Positions 38,356 through 46,724 are shown, counted from the first letter of the stretch. The stretch: 64,000 bases of DNA from Collinsella sp. An2 (GCF_002160065.1 NZ_NFJW01000001.1:248001-312000), one strand, 5' to 3'. Numbers and translations are program-made. The notes: generated by a model from the letters alone, not told the origin.

Positions 38356-39063
38356 ATGCCGAAGCATGGAAAGAACTACCGCGCCGCTGCCGAGAAGGTC
38401 GATTCTCTGAAGCTCTACACGCCGCTCGAGGCTGTGAAGCTCGTCAAGGAGATCGCTCCGGCCAAGTTTGACGAGACCGTCGAGGCTCACTTCCGTCTGG
38501 GCATCGATACCCGTAAGGCCGACCAGAACGTTCGTGGCTCCATCTCGCTGCCTCACGGCACCGGCAAGACCGTTCGTGTCGCCGTGTTCGCCGAGGGCGA
38601 GAAGGCTCGCGAGGCCGAGGCTGCTGGCGCTGACGTCATCGGTGCCGACGACCTGGTCGCTCAGATCCAGGCTGGCGAGATCAACTTCGACGCCGCGATC
38701 GCTACCCCGAACATGATGGCCAAGGTTGGCCGCATCGGTAAGATCCTTGGTCCCCGTGGCCTCATGCCCAACCCCAAGCTGGGCACTGTGACCATGGACG
38801 TCGCCAAGATGGTTGCCGAGCTCAAGGCTGGCCGCGTGGAGTATCGTGCCGACCGTTACGGCATCTGCCACGTGCCGGTGGGCCGCATCTCCTTCGACGA
38901 CCAGAAGATCGTTGAGAACTACGCTGCTCTCTACACCGAGATCCTGCGTGTCAAGCCGTCTTCTGCTAAGGGCCGCTATGTGAAGAGCATCTCGCTGTCT
39001 TCCACCATGGGCCCGGGCGTCAAGGTCGACCCCGCCGTTCAGCGCAACTTCATGGCTGAGTAG
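38356..39063 (+). CDS. rplA: 50S ribosomal protein L1
   Basis: L1, 235 aa, forms the L1 stalk and usually autoregulates the L11 operon. Recognisable segments are [34 protein letters not shown] and the C-terminal [11 protein letters not shown]. The ATG at 38356 follows AGGAGGTG. In most bacteria rplJ-rplL follow; here a terminator and an IS element follow instead. Confidence 0.97.
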   Translation: MPKHGKNYRAAAEKVDSLKLYTPLEAVKLVKEIAPAKFDETVEAHFRLGIDTRKADQNVRGSISLPHGTGKTVRVAVFAEGEKAREAEAAGADVIGADDLVAQIQAGEINFDAAIATPNMMAKVGRIGKILGPRGLMPNPKLGTVTMDVAKMVAELKAGRVEYRADRYGICHVPVGRISFDDQKIVENYAALYTEILRVKPSSAKGRYVKSISLSSTMGPGVKVDPAVQRNFMAE

Positions 39064-39090
39064 CGCGCCTGTACCATATGCGCTTGCATT

Positions 39091-39124
39091 CGCCCGTCTG
39101 CCGTTTGGCAGGCGGGCGTTTTTT
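39091..39124 (+). terminator. terminator of the rplKA operon
   Basis: CGCCCGTCTGCC pairs with GGCAGGCGGGCG across GTTT, followed by TTTTTT ending at 39124, one base before the IS inverted repeat. Confidence 0.9.
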
Positions 39125-39199
39125 AATATGAGTCGAACATTGTCAAGCGGCAATACGGCCCCGACCGCTCGCGGGTCAAACGCGACCGGTCGGGGCCCC

Positions 39200-39440
39200 C
39201 TATCTGAACCGGCTTCCCCGTCGTTTTAAAAGGCGTGTGTCGACGCAGTGGTGTCTGTCAGTTTAATATCCGCGGGTCGGGACCGCATTTCGTCTGTCCG
39301 GCTGGGGGCCTACGGTCGTATGACAGTCTGTGTGTCGGGCGTGCCGGTCCCCCGGTGCCCAGAAAAAGTCGCCCGAATGGCCCCCGGCTGCCTCGAATCC
39401 GCTGGGTCGCCGGTGGAGATACGGTATGCGGCGCCCGGGC
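39200..39440 (-). ncRNA. candidate bridge/seek RNA region of the IS
   Basis: This non-coding stretch within the IS, downstream of the transposase, is where IS1111-type elements encode their target-choosing RNA. GC-rich inverted segments are present, but I cannot define the RNA ends or guide loops by eye. Confidence 0.4.
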
Positions 39441-40544
39441 CTACCCGGCCATGCGGGCGAGCGCCCACGCCCAGCACGCCATCTCGCGCGCGGTCGCGCA
39501 GTTCGCCACGCAGGGGCGCTTCCCGGACAGGCGCATCGCCTCGCGCCTGTCCTGCAGCCTCCTGTTCCCCTTGGTCGCGTGCCGCCTGACGGCCGGCGCC
39601 ACCGACTGGCCGCTCGCCAGCGCCTTCGGCGCCCTGCCGGACATGGGCACGTGCCACGCGGCCTCCACGAGGGCCGCCCTCGCGTGGGCGTTCCCGGCCC
39701 TCGTGATGCCCCCGCGCGACACGGTCTCCCCGCTCGAGCGCTCCGAGGGCGTCAGCCCGCACCACGACGCGAAGGACGGCGCCGTCGGGAAGCGGCCGAA
39801 GTCGCCGGCCTCGGCGGCGAGGCAGAAGGCGGTCGCCGACTCGACGCCCTTGAGGCAGCGCAGCGCGTCGCACACGGGCTTCCACTCGGGGCGCCCCGCC
39901 GCCTCGGCGACCCTGCGCGCCAGGTCCCTCCACGCCTCCTCGGCGCGCCTCACGCAGTCGCGGTAGTACTCGAGGACGCAGGCGTCGTCGGCCTCCGCGA
40001 ACGAGATCGAGCCGACCCACCTGCAGTAGGCGGCGGTCCAGTTGCCCCTGCGCCTGCCGGCCGGCGTCCTCTCGTCGAAGACGTGGCCGTGCCTCAGCAG
40101 GAACTTGCCCATGCGCTGCTTGGCGCGCCGGAGGTCGTCGCGCGCGTCGGCCAGCGCGCGGGAGAGGTCGCGGGCCGCCTCGGTGCGCTCGTCGGGGACC
40201 CACACCTCGGTGACGTTCCTGGTGGCGAGCAGGCGCGCCAGGAACTCGGCGTCGCGCCTGTCGGTCTTCCTGCGCCTGTCGGCGGCGGGCCGCTGCATCT
40301 TGGAGACCGCGCCGACGACGCAGTCGACGCCGAGCGCCCGCAGCGCGCGGCAGAGGTGGAAGCCCGTGACGCCGCTCTCGTAGACCGCCTTGGGCTCCTC
40401 GAACCCGAGGGCCCACTCCGCGACGGACACGGGGTCGTACCCGAAGCGGGCGCTCTCGCACTCGCCGGTCATCGGGTTGAAGGCGAATGCGGAGATGCTG
40501 CGCGCATGGACGTCGAGGCCGATGGAGGTGACATACTGGGACAT
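39441..40544 (-). CDS. IS110-family transposase
   Basis: A 367-aa DEDD transposase. The N-terminal RuvC-like domain starts with SIGLDVHARS and includes KTDRRDAEFLARLL. A coiled-coil region and the C-terminal Tnp_20 (helix-hairpin-helix and Ser) domain follow, with LKGVESATAFCL and the GLTPSERSSG motif. Intact and full length. The ATG at 40544 follows AGGGAGG. Base composition is even more GC-rich than the host genes, a sign of recent acquisition. Confidence 0.93.
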   Translation of the reverse strand: MSQYVTSIGLDVHARSISAFAFNPMTGECESARFGYDPVSVAEWALGFEEPKAVYESGVTGFHLCRALRALGVDCVVGAVSKMQRPAADRRRKTDRRDAEFLARLLATRNVTEVWVPDERTEAARDLSRALADARDDLRRAKQRMGKFLLRHGHVFDERTPAGRRRGNWTAAYCRWVGSISFAEADDACVLEYYRDCVRRAEEAWRDLARRVAEAAGRPEWKPVCDALRCLKGVESATAFCLAAEAGDFGRFPTAPSFASWCGLTPSERSSGETVSRGGITRAGNAHARAALVEAAWHVPMSGRAPKALASGQSVAPAVRRHATKGNRRLQDRREAMRLSGKRPCVANCATAREMACWAWALARMAG

Positions 40545-40752
40545 GGGTCCTCCCTTGTCGCATGTGGCGCGCGGCCACGGCTTGCTGGAACTGCCATTGT
40601 CGCCCGACCCACGGAGCCGCGGCAAGCGGGGGGCCCAATGTTCGACTCATATCGTCTGTATCGGGCTGCCGGAGTTGCTGTGAGGTGTGGCGTAACGATG
40701 AGCTCACTGCCTAGACCTAAAGCTGAAATAACACTTAAGTAGAAAAAGTATA

Positions 40753-40781
40753 TCGACACACATAGTACTCTGTGATAGATT
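40753..40781 (+). promoter_or_regulatory. PadR promoter with overlapping operator
   Basis: TCGACA (40753-40758) and TAGATT (40776-40781) are 17 bp apart. Between them lies the near-palindrome CACATAGTACTCTGTG (40759-40774), whose halves CACA-AGT/ACT-TGTG are symmetric. Binding of the PadR product here would block the promoter. Confidence 0.6.
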
Positions 40782-40820
40782 GAGCGTAGCAACACAAGCG
40801 CCAACCTAGGAGGTGACGCG

Positions 40821-41171
40821 ATGGCAGCGCGAGATGCGGTGAGCGACTTGATTCGCGGAAACATCGACGCGATCATTCTCTGCACGCTCTCCCGAGGCGA
40901 CAGCTATGGATACGAGATTCTCAAAGAGGTCGCCGAGACCAGCCAGGGTCAGTACGAGATGAAAGAGCCTTCGCTCTACACCTGTCTGAAGCGGCTGGAA
41001 AATCAAGCGTTCGTAGAAAGTTACTGGGGTGATGAGACCCAGGGGGCACGTCGAAAGTATTATCGAATCACCCCCGCGGGTCTAAAAGAACTCCGTGAGG
41101 CGACCGACCGATGGGTTCGGGTTCGCGACATCATTGACAAGCTGCTCAACCAGAATGGGGGAGACCGATGA
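40821..41171 (+). CDS. PadR-family transcriptional regulator
   Basis: A 116-aa winged-helix repressor. The core LSRGDSYGYEILKEV, EPSLYTCLKRLENQAFV and ARRKYYRITPAGLKELRE segments are diagnostic of PadR. The ATG at 40821 follows AGGAGGTGACGC. Its stop overlaps the start of the next gene (ATGA), so it is coupled to the membrane protein it probably controls. A palindromic operator lies in its promoter. Confidence 0.93.
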   Translation: MAARDAVSDLIRGNIDAIILCTLSRGDSYGYEILKEVAETSQGQYEMKEPSLYTCLKRLENQAFVESYWGDETQGARRKYYRITPAGLKELREATDRWVRVRDIIDKLLNQNGGDR

Positions 41172-42310
41172 ATGAACTTCGTATGTATGTGGAGCATCTC
41201 TTCGAAGGCAAGGTGCTCACCTCCGAGAACATCGAGCTAAAAGAAGAAATCTACGGCAATCTGGTTGCTCGGTACCAGGATTATGTTGCGAGTGGCATGT
41301 CCGAAGCTGAGGCGCTTGAGAAGACCAAGGCGAGTGTGCCAAGCGTAGATGACGTGCTGCGCGGCGAGGATGCGGCCGGGGACGCTTCGGCAGAAGAAGC
41401 GGCAGCTGCGGTGCCGACGCCCCAGACTGAAGCCGTGGGGCAACCCGCTCCCACTGCCGCGCCTGCGCAGGATGCGTCCGCAGCGCCCGTGTCTTCGACG
41501 GTGGCGGGTGCACCGACTCGTCCTTCTGACTATGGCACAGAAGCTGCGACTCCGCCAAAGAAGAAGTGGCCGCTTGTCGTGGGCATCGTCGCGGCTGTAC
41601 TAGTTGTTCTGACGGTCGTGGTCGTAGCGTTCAACGTGGTAGTCGAGCCAGCGCTCGACTACGCGGAGGACACGGTTGAAGACGTGCTGGAAAACAATTC
41701 CAACAAGGGCGGTACGTCGAATACAAACGGCGGCACCACCGGCGGCAACGCCTCAGCAGGACAGCAGCAGACGCCCACCTTCACCGACCCGGAAGATCAG
41801 CGTGAGTACGAGGCGACCATGGCACTCCTGCAGGAGATTGATAGCAGCGATGCTGGCCTGCTGCAGGTCTATGCCGGCCGCGGGACAAGCTCCGAGGTGT
41901 CCGAGCTTGCTTCTGAGCTTCCGCTCGGTGCGAACCGTCGTGAGGCCGGTCTTGACAATACGGTCGCTGCGACGGCCTACATCGACTACACCAACGTGTC
42001 CGAGGATATCGATGGGGATGCCATCGATCGCGCGCTTACCTATAACGCGCTCGCCATCTTCTCGGTGTATCCCGAGGTCTCGACCCTGCGCGTTACGCTG
42101 CAAGAGGTCAACGACAGCCAATGGGACGCCGACACCTACTCCTTCGATCGCACGAGGGTGGAGCAGAGCCTTGCTGCTGCAAGCAACAATGCGATCACAC
42201 AGCTCAACAGCTCGCTCTTCGAGAGCGCCGATGCTTGGAACCAGGTGAAAAGCTACCTCGATTATCCGGATTTCGCCGATCATGTGGTTGAGTGGGCCGA
42301 GACCAACTAG
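41168..42310 (+). CDS. PadR-coupled single-pass membrane protein
   Basis: A 380-aa protein not recognised beyond its layout. The N-terminal ~65 residues form a helical domain resembling the permease-prefix/DUF1700 region (EHLFEGKVLTSENIELKEEIYGNL). A Pro/Ala-rich linker follows, then one membrane helix (about 137-160: WPLVVGIVAAVLVVLTVVVV). An Asn/Gly/Thr-rich spacer leads to an extracytoplasmic domain of about 170 residues. It overlaps the PadR gene by four bases. Such PadR pairs often respond to envelope stress or antibiotics; that is inference. Confidence 0.7.
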   Translation: MNELRMYVEHLFEGKVLTSENIELKEEIYGNLVARYQDYVASGMSEAEALEKTKASVPSVDDVLRGEDAAGDASAEEAAAAVPTPQTEAVGQPAPTAAPAQDASAAPVSSTVAGAPTRPSDYGTEAATPPKKKWPLVVGIVAAVLVVLTVVVVAFNVVVEPALDYAEDTVEDVLENNSNKGGTSNTNGGTTGGNASAGQQQTPTFTDPEDQREYEATMALLQEIDSSDAGLLQVYAGRGTSSEVSELASELPLGANRREAGLDNTVAATAYIDYTNVSEDIDGDAIDRALTYNALAIFSVYPEVSTLRVTLQEVNDSQWDADTYSFDRTRVEQSLAAASNNAITQLNSSLFESADAWNQVKSYLDYPDFADHVVEWAETN

Positions 42311-42350
42311 CTGTAAGGACGAGCGAATAGACCGTACGCCGGATTGTCGC

Positions 42351-42378
42351 TTGCGTGGCTACTTTAGTTTGCTACACT
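42351..42378 (+). promoter_or_regulatory. promoter of the leu operon
   Basis: TTGCGT (42351-42356) and TACACT (42373-42378) are 16 bp apart, with TG-C before the -10 as an extended element. It lies 52 bp before the leader peptide. Confidence 0.65.
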
Positions 42379-42430
42379 ACAAACCATCGCCACGTCCGCA
42401 AGGCCGGCGAGAGACGAAGGGAAGCACCGC

Positions 42431-42550
42431 ATGGAGTTCATGTCGAACATCGCAGCACAGGCCGCAACGGCTCCTGCCGCCATGCTCTCGCTATCCCTAG
42501 ACGCCCTACTACTAGGTGCATGCGCGCCGAGGGTGTCGGCCAGCCTGTAA
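42431..42550 (+). CDS. leuL: leucine operon leader peptide
   Basis: A 39-codon open frame (stop TAA at 42548-42550) lies between the promoter and a terminator hairpin ahead of leuA. Codons 19-28 contain six leucines: one CTC and five CTA, with three CTA in a row (codons 26-28). CTA is rare in this high-GC DNA. Stalling at these codons when charged Leu-tRNA is scarce would be expected to favour antitermination, the classical attenuation mechanism. An AAGGGAAG ribosome site precedes the ATG; the ATG at 42440 is an alternative start. Confidence 0.85.
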   Translation: MEFMSNIAAQAATAPAAMLSLSLDALLLGACAPRVSASL

Positions 42551-42578
42551 GGCCCGTCTGGACGATAGAATTCACCAG

Positions 42579-42644
42579 AGGCACCCGCGACGCGTATCTG
42601 CCCATCGCCCTGCAGGGCTTGGCGGACCGTCCGGGTGCCTTTTG
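42579..42644 (+). terminator. leu attenuator terminator
   Basis: AGGCACCCG (42579-42587) pairs with CGGGTGCCT (42632-42640), followed by TTT. The intervening bases contain CCCTGCAGGG and can form the alternative structures needed for attenuation. It lies about 75 bp before leuA. Confidence 0.75.
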
Positions 42645-42718
42645 CGTAAGCGCGGCATGAACGTCATCCTCCTGCAGAGCTCGATTGTATGCAACGGCTC
42701 GAATGTGTAGGAGGAACC

Positions 42719-44254
42719 ATGACCCGTAAGATCGCCATCTTTGACACCACGCTGCGTGACGGCGAGCAGTCGCCCGGCGCGAGTATGAACACCGAAGAGA
42801 AGCTCATCATCGCGCGTCAGCTCATTCGCATGAACGTGGACGTTATCGAGGCGGGTTTCCCCATTTCCAGCCCCGGCGACTTCAAGAGCGTCTCCGAGAT
42901 CGGCCGCATCGCTGGCGACAAGTGCACCGTCTGCGGCCTCACGCGTGCGGTGGACAAAGACATCGAGGTCGCGGCCGAGGCGCTCAAGACCGCCAAGCGC
43001 CCGCGCATCCACACCGGTCTGGGCGTTTCTCCGTCGCATTTGCACGAGAAGCTTCATATGACCGAGGACGAGGCCATCGAGCGCGCCATCCATGCCGTGA
43101 AGCTCGCGCGCAATTTTGTGGACGACGTTGAGTTCTACGCCGAGGATGCCGGCCGTGCCGACCAGGACTTCCTGGTGCGCATCGTCGAGGCGGCCGTAAA
43201 GGCGGGCGCCACTGTCATCAACATTCCCGATACCACCGGGTACAACCTGCCCTGGCACTTCGGTGCGCGCATCCGCGACCTGCGCGAGCGCGTGGACGGC
43301 ATCGAAGACGTGACCATCTCCGTTCACACCCACAACGACCTGGGCATGGCGACGGCGCTGGCGCTCGAGAGCGTGCGCAACGGCGCTACCCAGATCGAGT
43401 GCACCATCAACGGCCTGGGCGAGCGCGCGGGCAACACCTCGCTCGAAGAGGTCGTTATGGCCATCAAGATGCATGGCAAGGAGCTCGACGCGCATACCGA
43501 CATCGTGACGCAGGAACTCACCCATGCGAGCAAGCTCGTGAGCTCGATCACCGGTATTAACGTCCAGCCCAACAAGGCCATCGTGGGCGCCAACGCCTTC
43601 GCTCACTCTTCGGGCATTCATCAGGACGGCGTCCTCAAGGCGCGCGACACCTACGAGATCATCGACCCGGCAGACGTGGGTGCCGCCGGCTCGCAGATCA
43701 TCCTCTCTGCCCGCAGTGGCCATGCAGCGCTGCGCCATCGCATGTCCGAGCTGGGCTACACCTTCTCCGATGAGGATTTCGAGGGCATTTACCAGGCGTT
43801 CCTCGAGGTCGCAGACAAGAAGAAGGAAGTCTACGACGAGGACCTGGAGTCCATCGTTCACGAGCGCGAGCGCGTGAGCACGGCTATCTGGAACCTCGAC
43901 GCGCTGCAGGTTTCCTGCGGCTTCCCGCTCACGCCTACGGCAACCATCAAGCTCGCCGATGTGGACGGGAATGTCTTCACGGCGTGCGAGTACGGCGTGG
44001 GCCCGATCGACGCGGCGTTCAAGGCGGTCGACAAGATTGTGGCCGTGGCGAACGACCTGCAGGAGTTCTCGGTCAAGGCCGTGACGCGTGGTATCGACGC
44101 TCTGGGCGAGGTCACGGTACGTGTGACGGCCGAGAACGGTGAGGTGTACATCGGTCGCGGCAGCGACGGCGACATCATCGTGTCCTCGACGAAGGCCTAT
44201 ATCAACGCGCTCAACCGTCTGATCTCTGACCAGAACGAGCGGGCGGGGAAGTAG
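42719..44254 (+). CDS. leuA: 2-isopropylmalate synthase
   Basis: LeuA condenses acetyl-CoA with 2-ketoisovalerate, the first step of leucine synthesis. The 511-aa enzyme has the N-terminal [13 protein letters not shown] motif, the metal-binding [22 protein letters not shown], and the C-terminal regulatory (leucine-binding) domain from about 390, so feedback inhibition by leucine is expected. The ATG at 42719 follows TAGGAGGAACC. It heads the leuA-C-D-B cluster under the leader peptide. Confidence 0.97.
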   Translation: MTRKIAIFDTTLRDGEQSPGASMNTEEKLIIARQLIRMNVDVIEAGFPISSPGDFKSVSEIGRIAGDKCTVCGLTRAVDKDIEVAAEALKTAKRPRIHTGLGVSPSHLHEKLHMTEDEAIERAIHAVKLARNFVDDVEFYAEDAGRADQDFLVRIVEAAVKAGATVINIPDTTGYNLPWHFGARIRDLRERVDGIEDVTISVHTHNDLGMATALALESVRNGATQIECTINGLGERAGNTSLEEVVMAIKMHGKELDAHTDIVTQELTHASKLVSSITGINVQPNKAIVGANAFAHSSGIHQDGVLKARDTYEIIDPADVGAAGSQIILSARSGHAALRHRMSELGYTFSDEDFEGIYQAFLEVADKKKEVYDEDLESIVHERERVSTAIWNLDALQVSCGFPLTPTATIKLADVDGNVFTACEYGVGPIDAAFKAVDKIVAVANDLQEFSVKAVTRGIDALGEVTVRVTAENGEVYIGRGSDGDIIVSSTKAYINALNRLISDQNERAGK

Positions 44255-44263
44255 CCATTGGAC

Positions 44264-44341
44264 GGGGTCCGGCCGTTTCATCCTTCGCTGGTCCTCGCGC
44301 TTCGCGCTGCGGAATCGCTCAGGACGAAACGGCCGGACCCC
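44264..44341. repeat. palindromic element D, copy 1
   Basis: GGGGTCCGGCCGTTTC (44264-44279) and GAAACGGCCGGACCCC (44326-44341) are perfect inverted arms. The core reads CGCTGGTCCTCGCGCTTCGC and GCTGCGGAATCGCTCAGGAC. The same core, inverted, occurs in copy 2 with a different arm sequence. It lies directly downstream of leuA. Confidence 0.9.
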
Positions 44342-44393
44342 TCTCGAGTGTTCTCCGCGGCGCGTTGATTCGGCCTACGTGCTCGGGGGCTTA

Positions 44394-44465
44394 AAATAAA
44401 GATGGTGCACCGCTTCGCGGTGCCCTGAACAAAACGCGAGGCGTAGCCTCGCACCAACTTTATTT
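44394..44465. repeat. three-way-junction-like element
   Basis: The outer stem AAATAAAG-TGGTGC with GCACCA-CTTTATTT encloses two hairpins, GCACCGC/GCGGTGC and GCGAGGC/GCCTCGC. The predicted fold is a compact three-way junction between D1 and D2 in the 363-bp leuA-leuC spacer. No gene is present in 44255-44617. Confidence 0.65.
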
Positions 44466-44511
44466 CATCTATCAATGCGCTAGATGGAGTACCTGAAAGA
44501 AACGGTTCGTA

Positions 44512-44587
44512 GAGCCCTGGAGCATCGTCCCGAGCGCTTCCGCAGCGCGTAGCGCGAGGACCAGCGAGGGATGATGCTCCAGGGCTC
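44512..44587. repeat. palindromic element D, copy 2
   Basis: GAGCCCTGGAGCAT and ATGCTCCAGGGCTC are perfect inverted arms at the two ends. The core is the reverse complement of the D1 core with two or three changes, while the arms share no sequence with D1. Confidence 0.9.
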
Positions 44588-44617
44588 CCGAGAGGTATAA
44601 GAAAGGAACGCACAGCT

Positions 44618-45883
44618 ATGCCTAGACCCATGACGGTGGCAGAGAAGATTCTTGCAGCCCATGCCGGGCTCGACGAGGTGCGCCCCGGCCAGCTTGTCGA
44701 GTGCGACCTGGATCTCGTGCTCGCCAACGACATCACCGCTCCTATCGCCATCGACGTGTTTCACGAGCTCGGGGCCAAAGAGGTCTTCGACCGCGACCGC
44801 GTGTGCCTTGTGCCCGACCACTATGCGCCAAACAAGGACATCAAGAGCGCCGAGCAGACCAAGAAGATGCGCGACTTCGCCCACGAGCAGAAGATCACCC
44901 ATTACTGGGAGCAGGGCTGCGCGGGCATTGAGCATGCCCTGCTGCCCGAGCAGGGCGTCGTGGTGCCGGGCGACCTGGTGATCGGTGCGGACTCTCACAC
45001 CTGCACGTACGGCGCGCTCGGCGCGTTCTCTACGGGCGTAGGCTCCACCGATGCCGGCGTGGGTCTCGCCACGGGCCGTGCGTGGTTCAAGGTCCCGCCC
45101 ACCATTCGTTTTGAGATCGATGGCGACCTGGTCGATGGCGCCTCTGCCAAGGACATCATCCTGCACATCATCGGCCTTATCGGCGTCGACGGCGCTCTGT
45201 ACCAGGCCATGGAATTTGCCGGCTCCACCATCGAGAGCCTGTCCATGGAGGGTCGTATGACCATCTCCAACATGGCCATTGAGGCCGGCGGCAAGGCGGG
45301 CATCATGGAGGTCGACGACGTTGCTCGCGCCTGGCTCGAGGGCCGCTGCCAGCGTCCGTACGTCGAGTACCATGCCGACCCGGACGCCGAGTATGCGCGC
45401 GTCATCAAGATCGATGCAGCCGACATCAAGCCCTGCGTGTCCTGGCCGCACCTTCCTTCCAACACCCATCCGGTAAGCGAGAGCACCCATATCCAGATTG
45501 ACCAGGCGGTAATCGGTTCGTGCACGAACGGCCGTATCGAAGACATGCGTGCCGCCGCGGACGTGCTGCGTGGCCGCAAGGTGAACGAGAACGTTCGCTG
45601 CATCGTGATTCCCGCCACGCAGGCCGTCTTCAAGCAGTGCATGGCCGAGGGTCTCGCCGACGTGTTCATCGATGCGAACTGCGTCTTCTCGACCCCGACT
45701 TGCGGGCCGTGCCTGGGCGGCTACATGGGCATCCTCGCTGCCGGCGAGCGCTGCGTGTCGACTACGAATCGCAACTTCGTGGGCCGCATGGGCGACACGA
45801 CCTCTGAGGTCTATCTGGCAAGCCCGGCCGTCGCCGCAGCCAGCGCCGTAGCCGGCCACATTTGCGCTCCGTCAGACCTGTAG
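44618..45883 (+). CDS. leuC: 3-isopropylmalate dehydratase large subunit
   Basis: LeuC carries the 4Fe-4S cluster that isomerises 2- to 3-isopropylmalate. The 421-aa product has GADSHTCTYGALGAF, IGSCTNGR with one cluster Cys and the CGPC pair further on, as in the shorter bacterial/archaeal homoaconitase-like class. The ATG at 44618 follows GAAAGGAA. leuD lies downstream, past D element 3, and encodes the partner subunit. Confidence 0.97.
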   Translation: MPRPMTVAEKILAAHAGLDEVRPGQLVECDLDLVLANDITAPIAIDVFHELGAKEVFDRDRVCLVPDHYAPNKDIKSAEQTKKMRDFAHEQKITHYWEQGCAGIEHALLPEQGVVVPGDLVIGADSHTCTYGALGAFSTGVGSTDAGVGLATGRAWFKVPPTIRFEIDGDLVDGASAKDIILHIIGLIGVDGALYQAMEFAGSTIESLSMEGRMTISNMAIEAGGKAGIMEVDDVARAWLEGRCQRPYVEYHADPDAEYARVIKIDAADIKPCVSWPHLPSNTHPVSESTHIQIDQAVIGSCTNGRIEDMRAAADVLRGRKVNENVRCIVIPATQAVFKQCMAEGLADVFIDANCVFSTPTCGPCLGGYMGILAAGERCVSTTNRNFVGRMGDTTSEVYLASPAVAAASAVAGHICAPSDL

Positions 45884-45892
45884 CTCCCCAAA

Positions 45893-45978
45893 GGCCTCGG
45901 CAGCATCGTCCGCTGCTCGGGCAGTCCTCGCTCGCTACGCTCGCTGCGGAACTCGCGGCGGACGATACTGCCGAGGCC
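45893..45978. repeat. palindromic element D, copy 3
   Basis: GGCCTCGGCAGCATCGTCCG and its complement GGACGATACTGCCGAGGCC form arms of about 21 bp with one mismatch. The core contains GTCCTCGCTCGCTACGC and CGCTGCGGAACTCGC, clearly related to the D1 core. It lies directly downstream of leuC. The rest of the 269-bp spacer to leuD shows nothing recognisable. Confidence 0.85.
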
Positions 45979-46152
45979 AGCGCTACAAAATCTACTTCGC
46001 CTGACAAAATCACGCGAGGGGCTTTGGGTTGCAAGGGGCTCTCTAGCGCGAGGTCCTGAGCATGCGCGCAGTTTCCGCAGGCCGAAAGCCGAGGACTGTT
46101 TGAGCAGCGAATGATATGCCCAAGCCTCCCGGGGAAGGAAAGGAAATCTAAC

Positions 46153-46650
46153 ATGAAGTTCGAGGGAACCGTTTTTAAGTATGGGCGCGATGTCGATACT
46201 GACGTCATCATTCCGGCCCGTTACCTCAACAGCTCTGATCACGCTCACCTGGCGGCGCATGCCATGGAGGATATCGATCCCACGTTTGCCACGACGGTGA
46301 AGCCGGGAGACATCATCGTCGCCGAAGAGAACTTCGGCTGCGGGTCGAGCCGCGAGCATGCGCCCGTGGCGCTCAAGGCGGCGGGTGTTTCCTGCGTCAT
46401 CGCCAAGAGCTTCGCGCGCATCTTCTACCGCAATGCCATCAACGTCGGCCTGCCCATCATGGAGTGCCCCGACGCCGTCGATGCCATTGAGGGCGGCGCC
46501 CGCGTGGCGGTGGATACTGAGACTGGCACCATCACCAACCTCGACACCGGCGCCACCTTCACGGCCGAGCCGTTCCCGCCGTTCATCGCCGAGATTATCG
46601 AGGCGGGCGGGCTGGTCGAGCGCACGCGTCGCAAGCTTGCCGCCAAGTAA
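46153..46650 (+). CDS. leuD: 3-isopropylmalate dehydratase small subunit
   Basis: LeuD, 165 aa, is the swivelling domain of the LeuCD isomerase. It has the family start [24 protein letters not shown], the [10 protein letters not shown] substrate loop and [18 protein letters not shown]. The ATG at 46153 follows AAAGGA. Tandem 34-bp repeats follow within seven bases of the stop. Confidence 0.97.
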   Translation: MKFEGTVFKYGRDVDTDVIIPARYLNSSDHAHLAAHAMEDIDPTFATTVKPGDIIVAEENFGCGSSREHAPVALKAAGVSCVIAKSFARIFYRNAINVGLPIMECPDAVDAIEGGARVAVDTETGTITNLDTGATFTAEPFPPFIAEIIEAGGLVERTRRKLAAK

Positions 46651-46656
46651 CATCTG

Positions 46657-46724
46657 CCATTGGGGACGGGTACATTTGGCAGATGTTCCGCCATTGGGGA
46701 CGGGTACATTTGACAAATGTTTCG
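46657..46724. repeat. two 34-bp tandem repeats (E)
   Basis: Units 46657-46690 and 46691-46724 are directly adjacent and nearly identical (CCATTGGGGACGGGTACATT at the start). AACATCTGCC (46649) and GGCAGATGTT (46678) form a stem over the first unit. GGGGACGGGT-type extragenic repeats are seen in many gut bacteria and may relate to REP-associated elements. Confidence 0.8.

Larger units (their letters stand above)
39126..40652. mobile_element. IS110-family insertion sequence, IS1111 type
   Basis: A perfect 17-bp inverted repeat bounds the element: ATATGAGTCGAACATTG (39126-39142) and CAATGTTCGACTCATAT (40636-40652), giving about 1527 bp. It contains one DEDD transposase gene on the minus strand. 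The non-coding end downstream of the transposase is long (about 315 bp) and the upstream end short (about 108 bp), as in IS1111-type elements whose guide (bridge/seek) RNA is encoded after the transposase. A stem GGCCCCGACCG/CGGTCGGGGCC lies at 39157-39197. Exact ends may lie a few bases outside the repeats. Confidence 0.85.

Noticed and set aside
39310-40742. Long open frames of about 465-470 aa on both strands across the IS
   Set aside because: They are Arg/Ala/Gly-rich shadow frames in very GC-rich DNA; only the 39441-40544 minus frame has transposase motifs.
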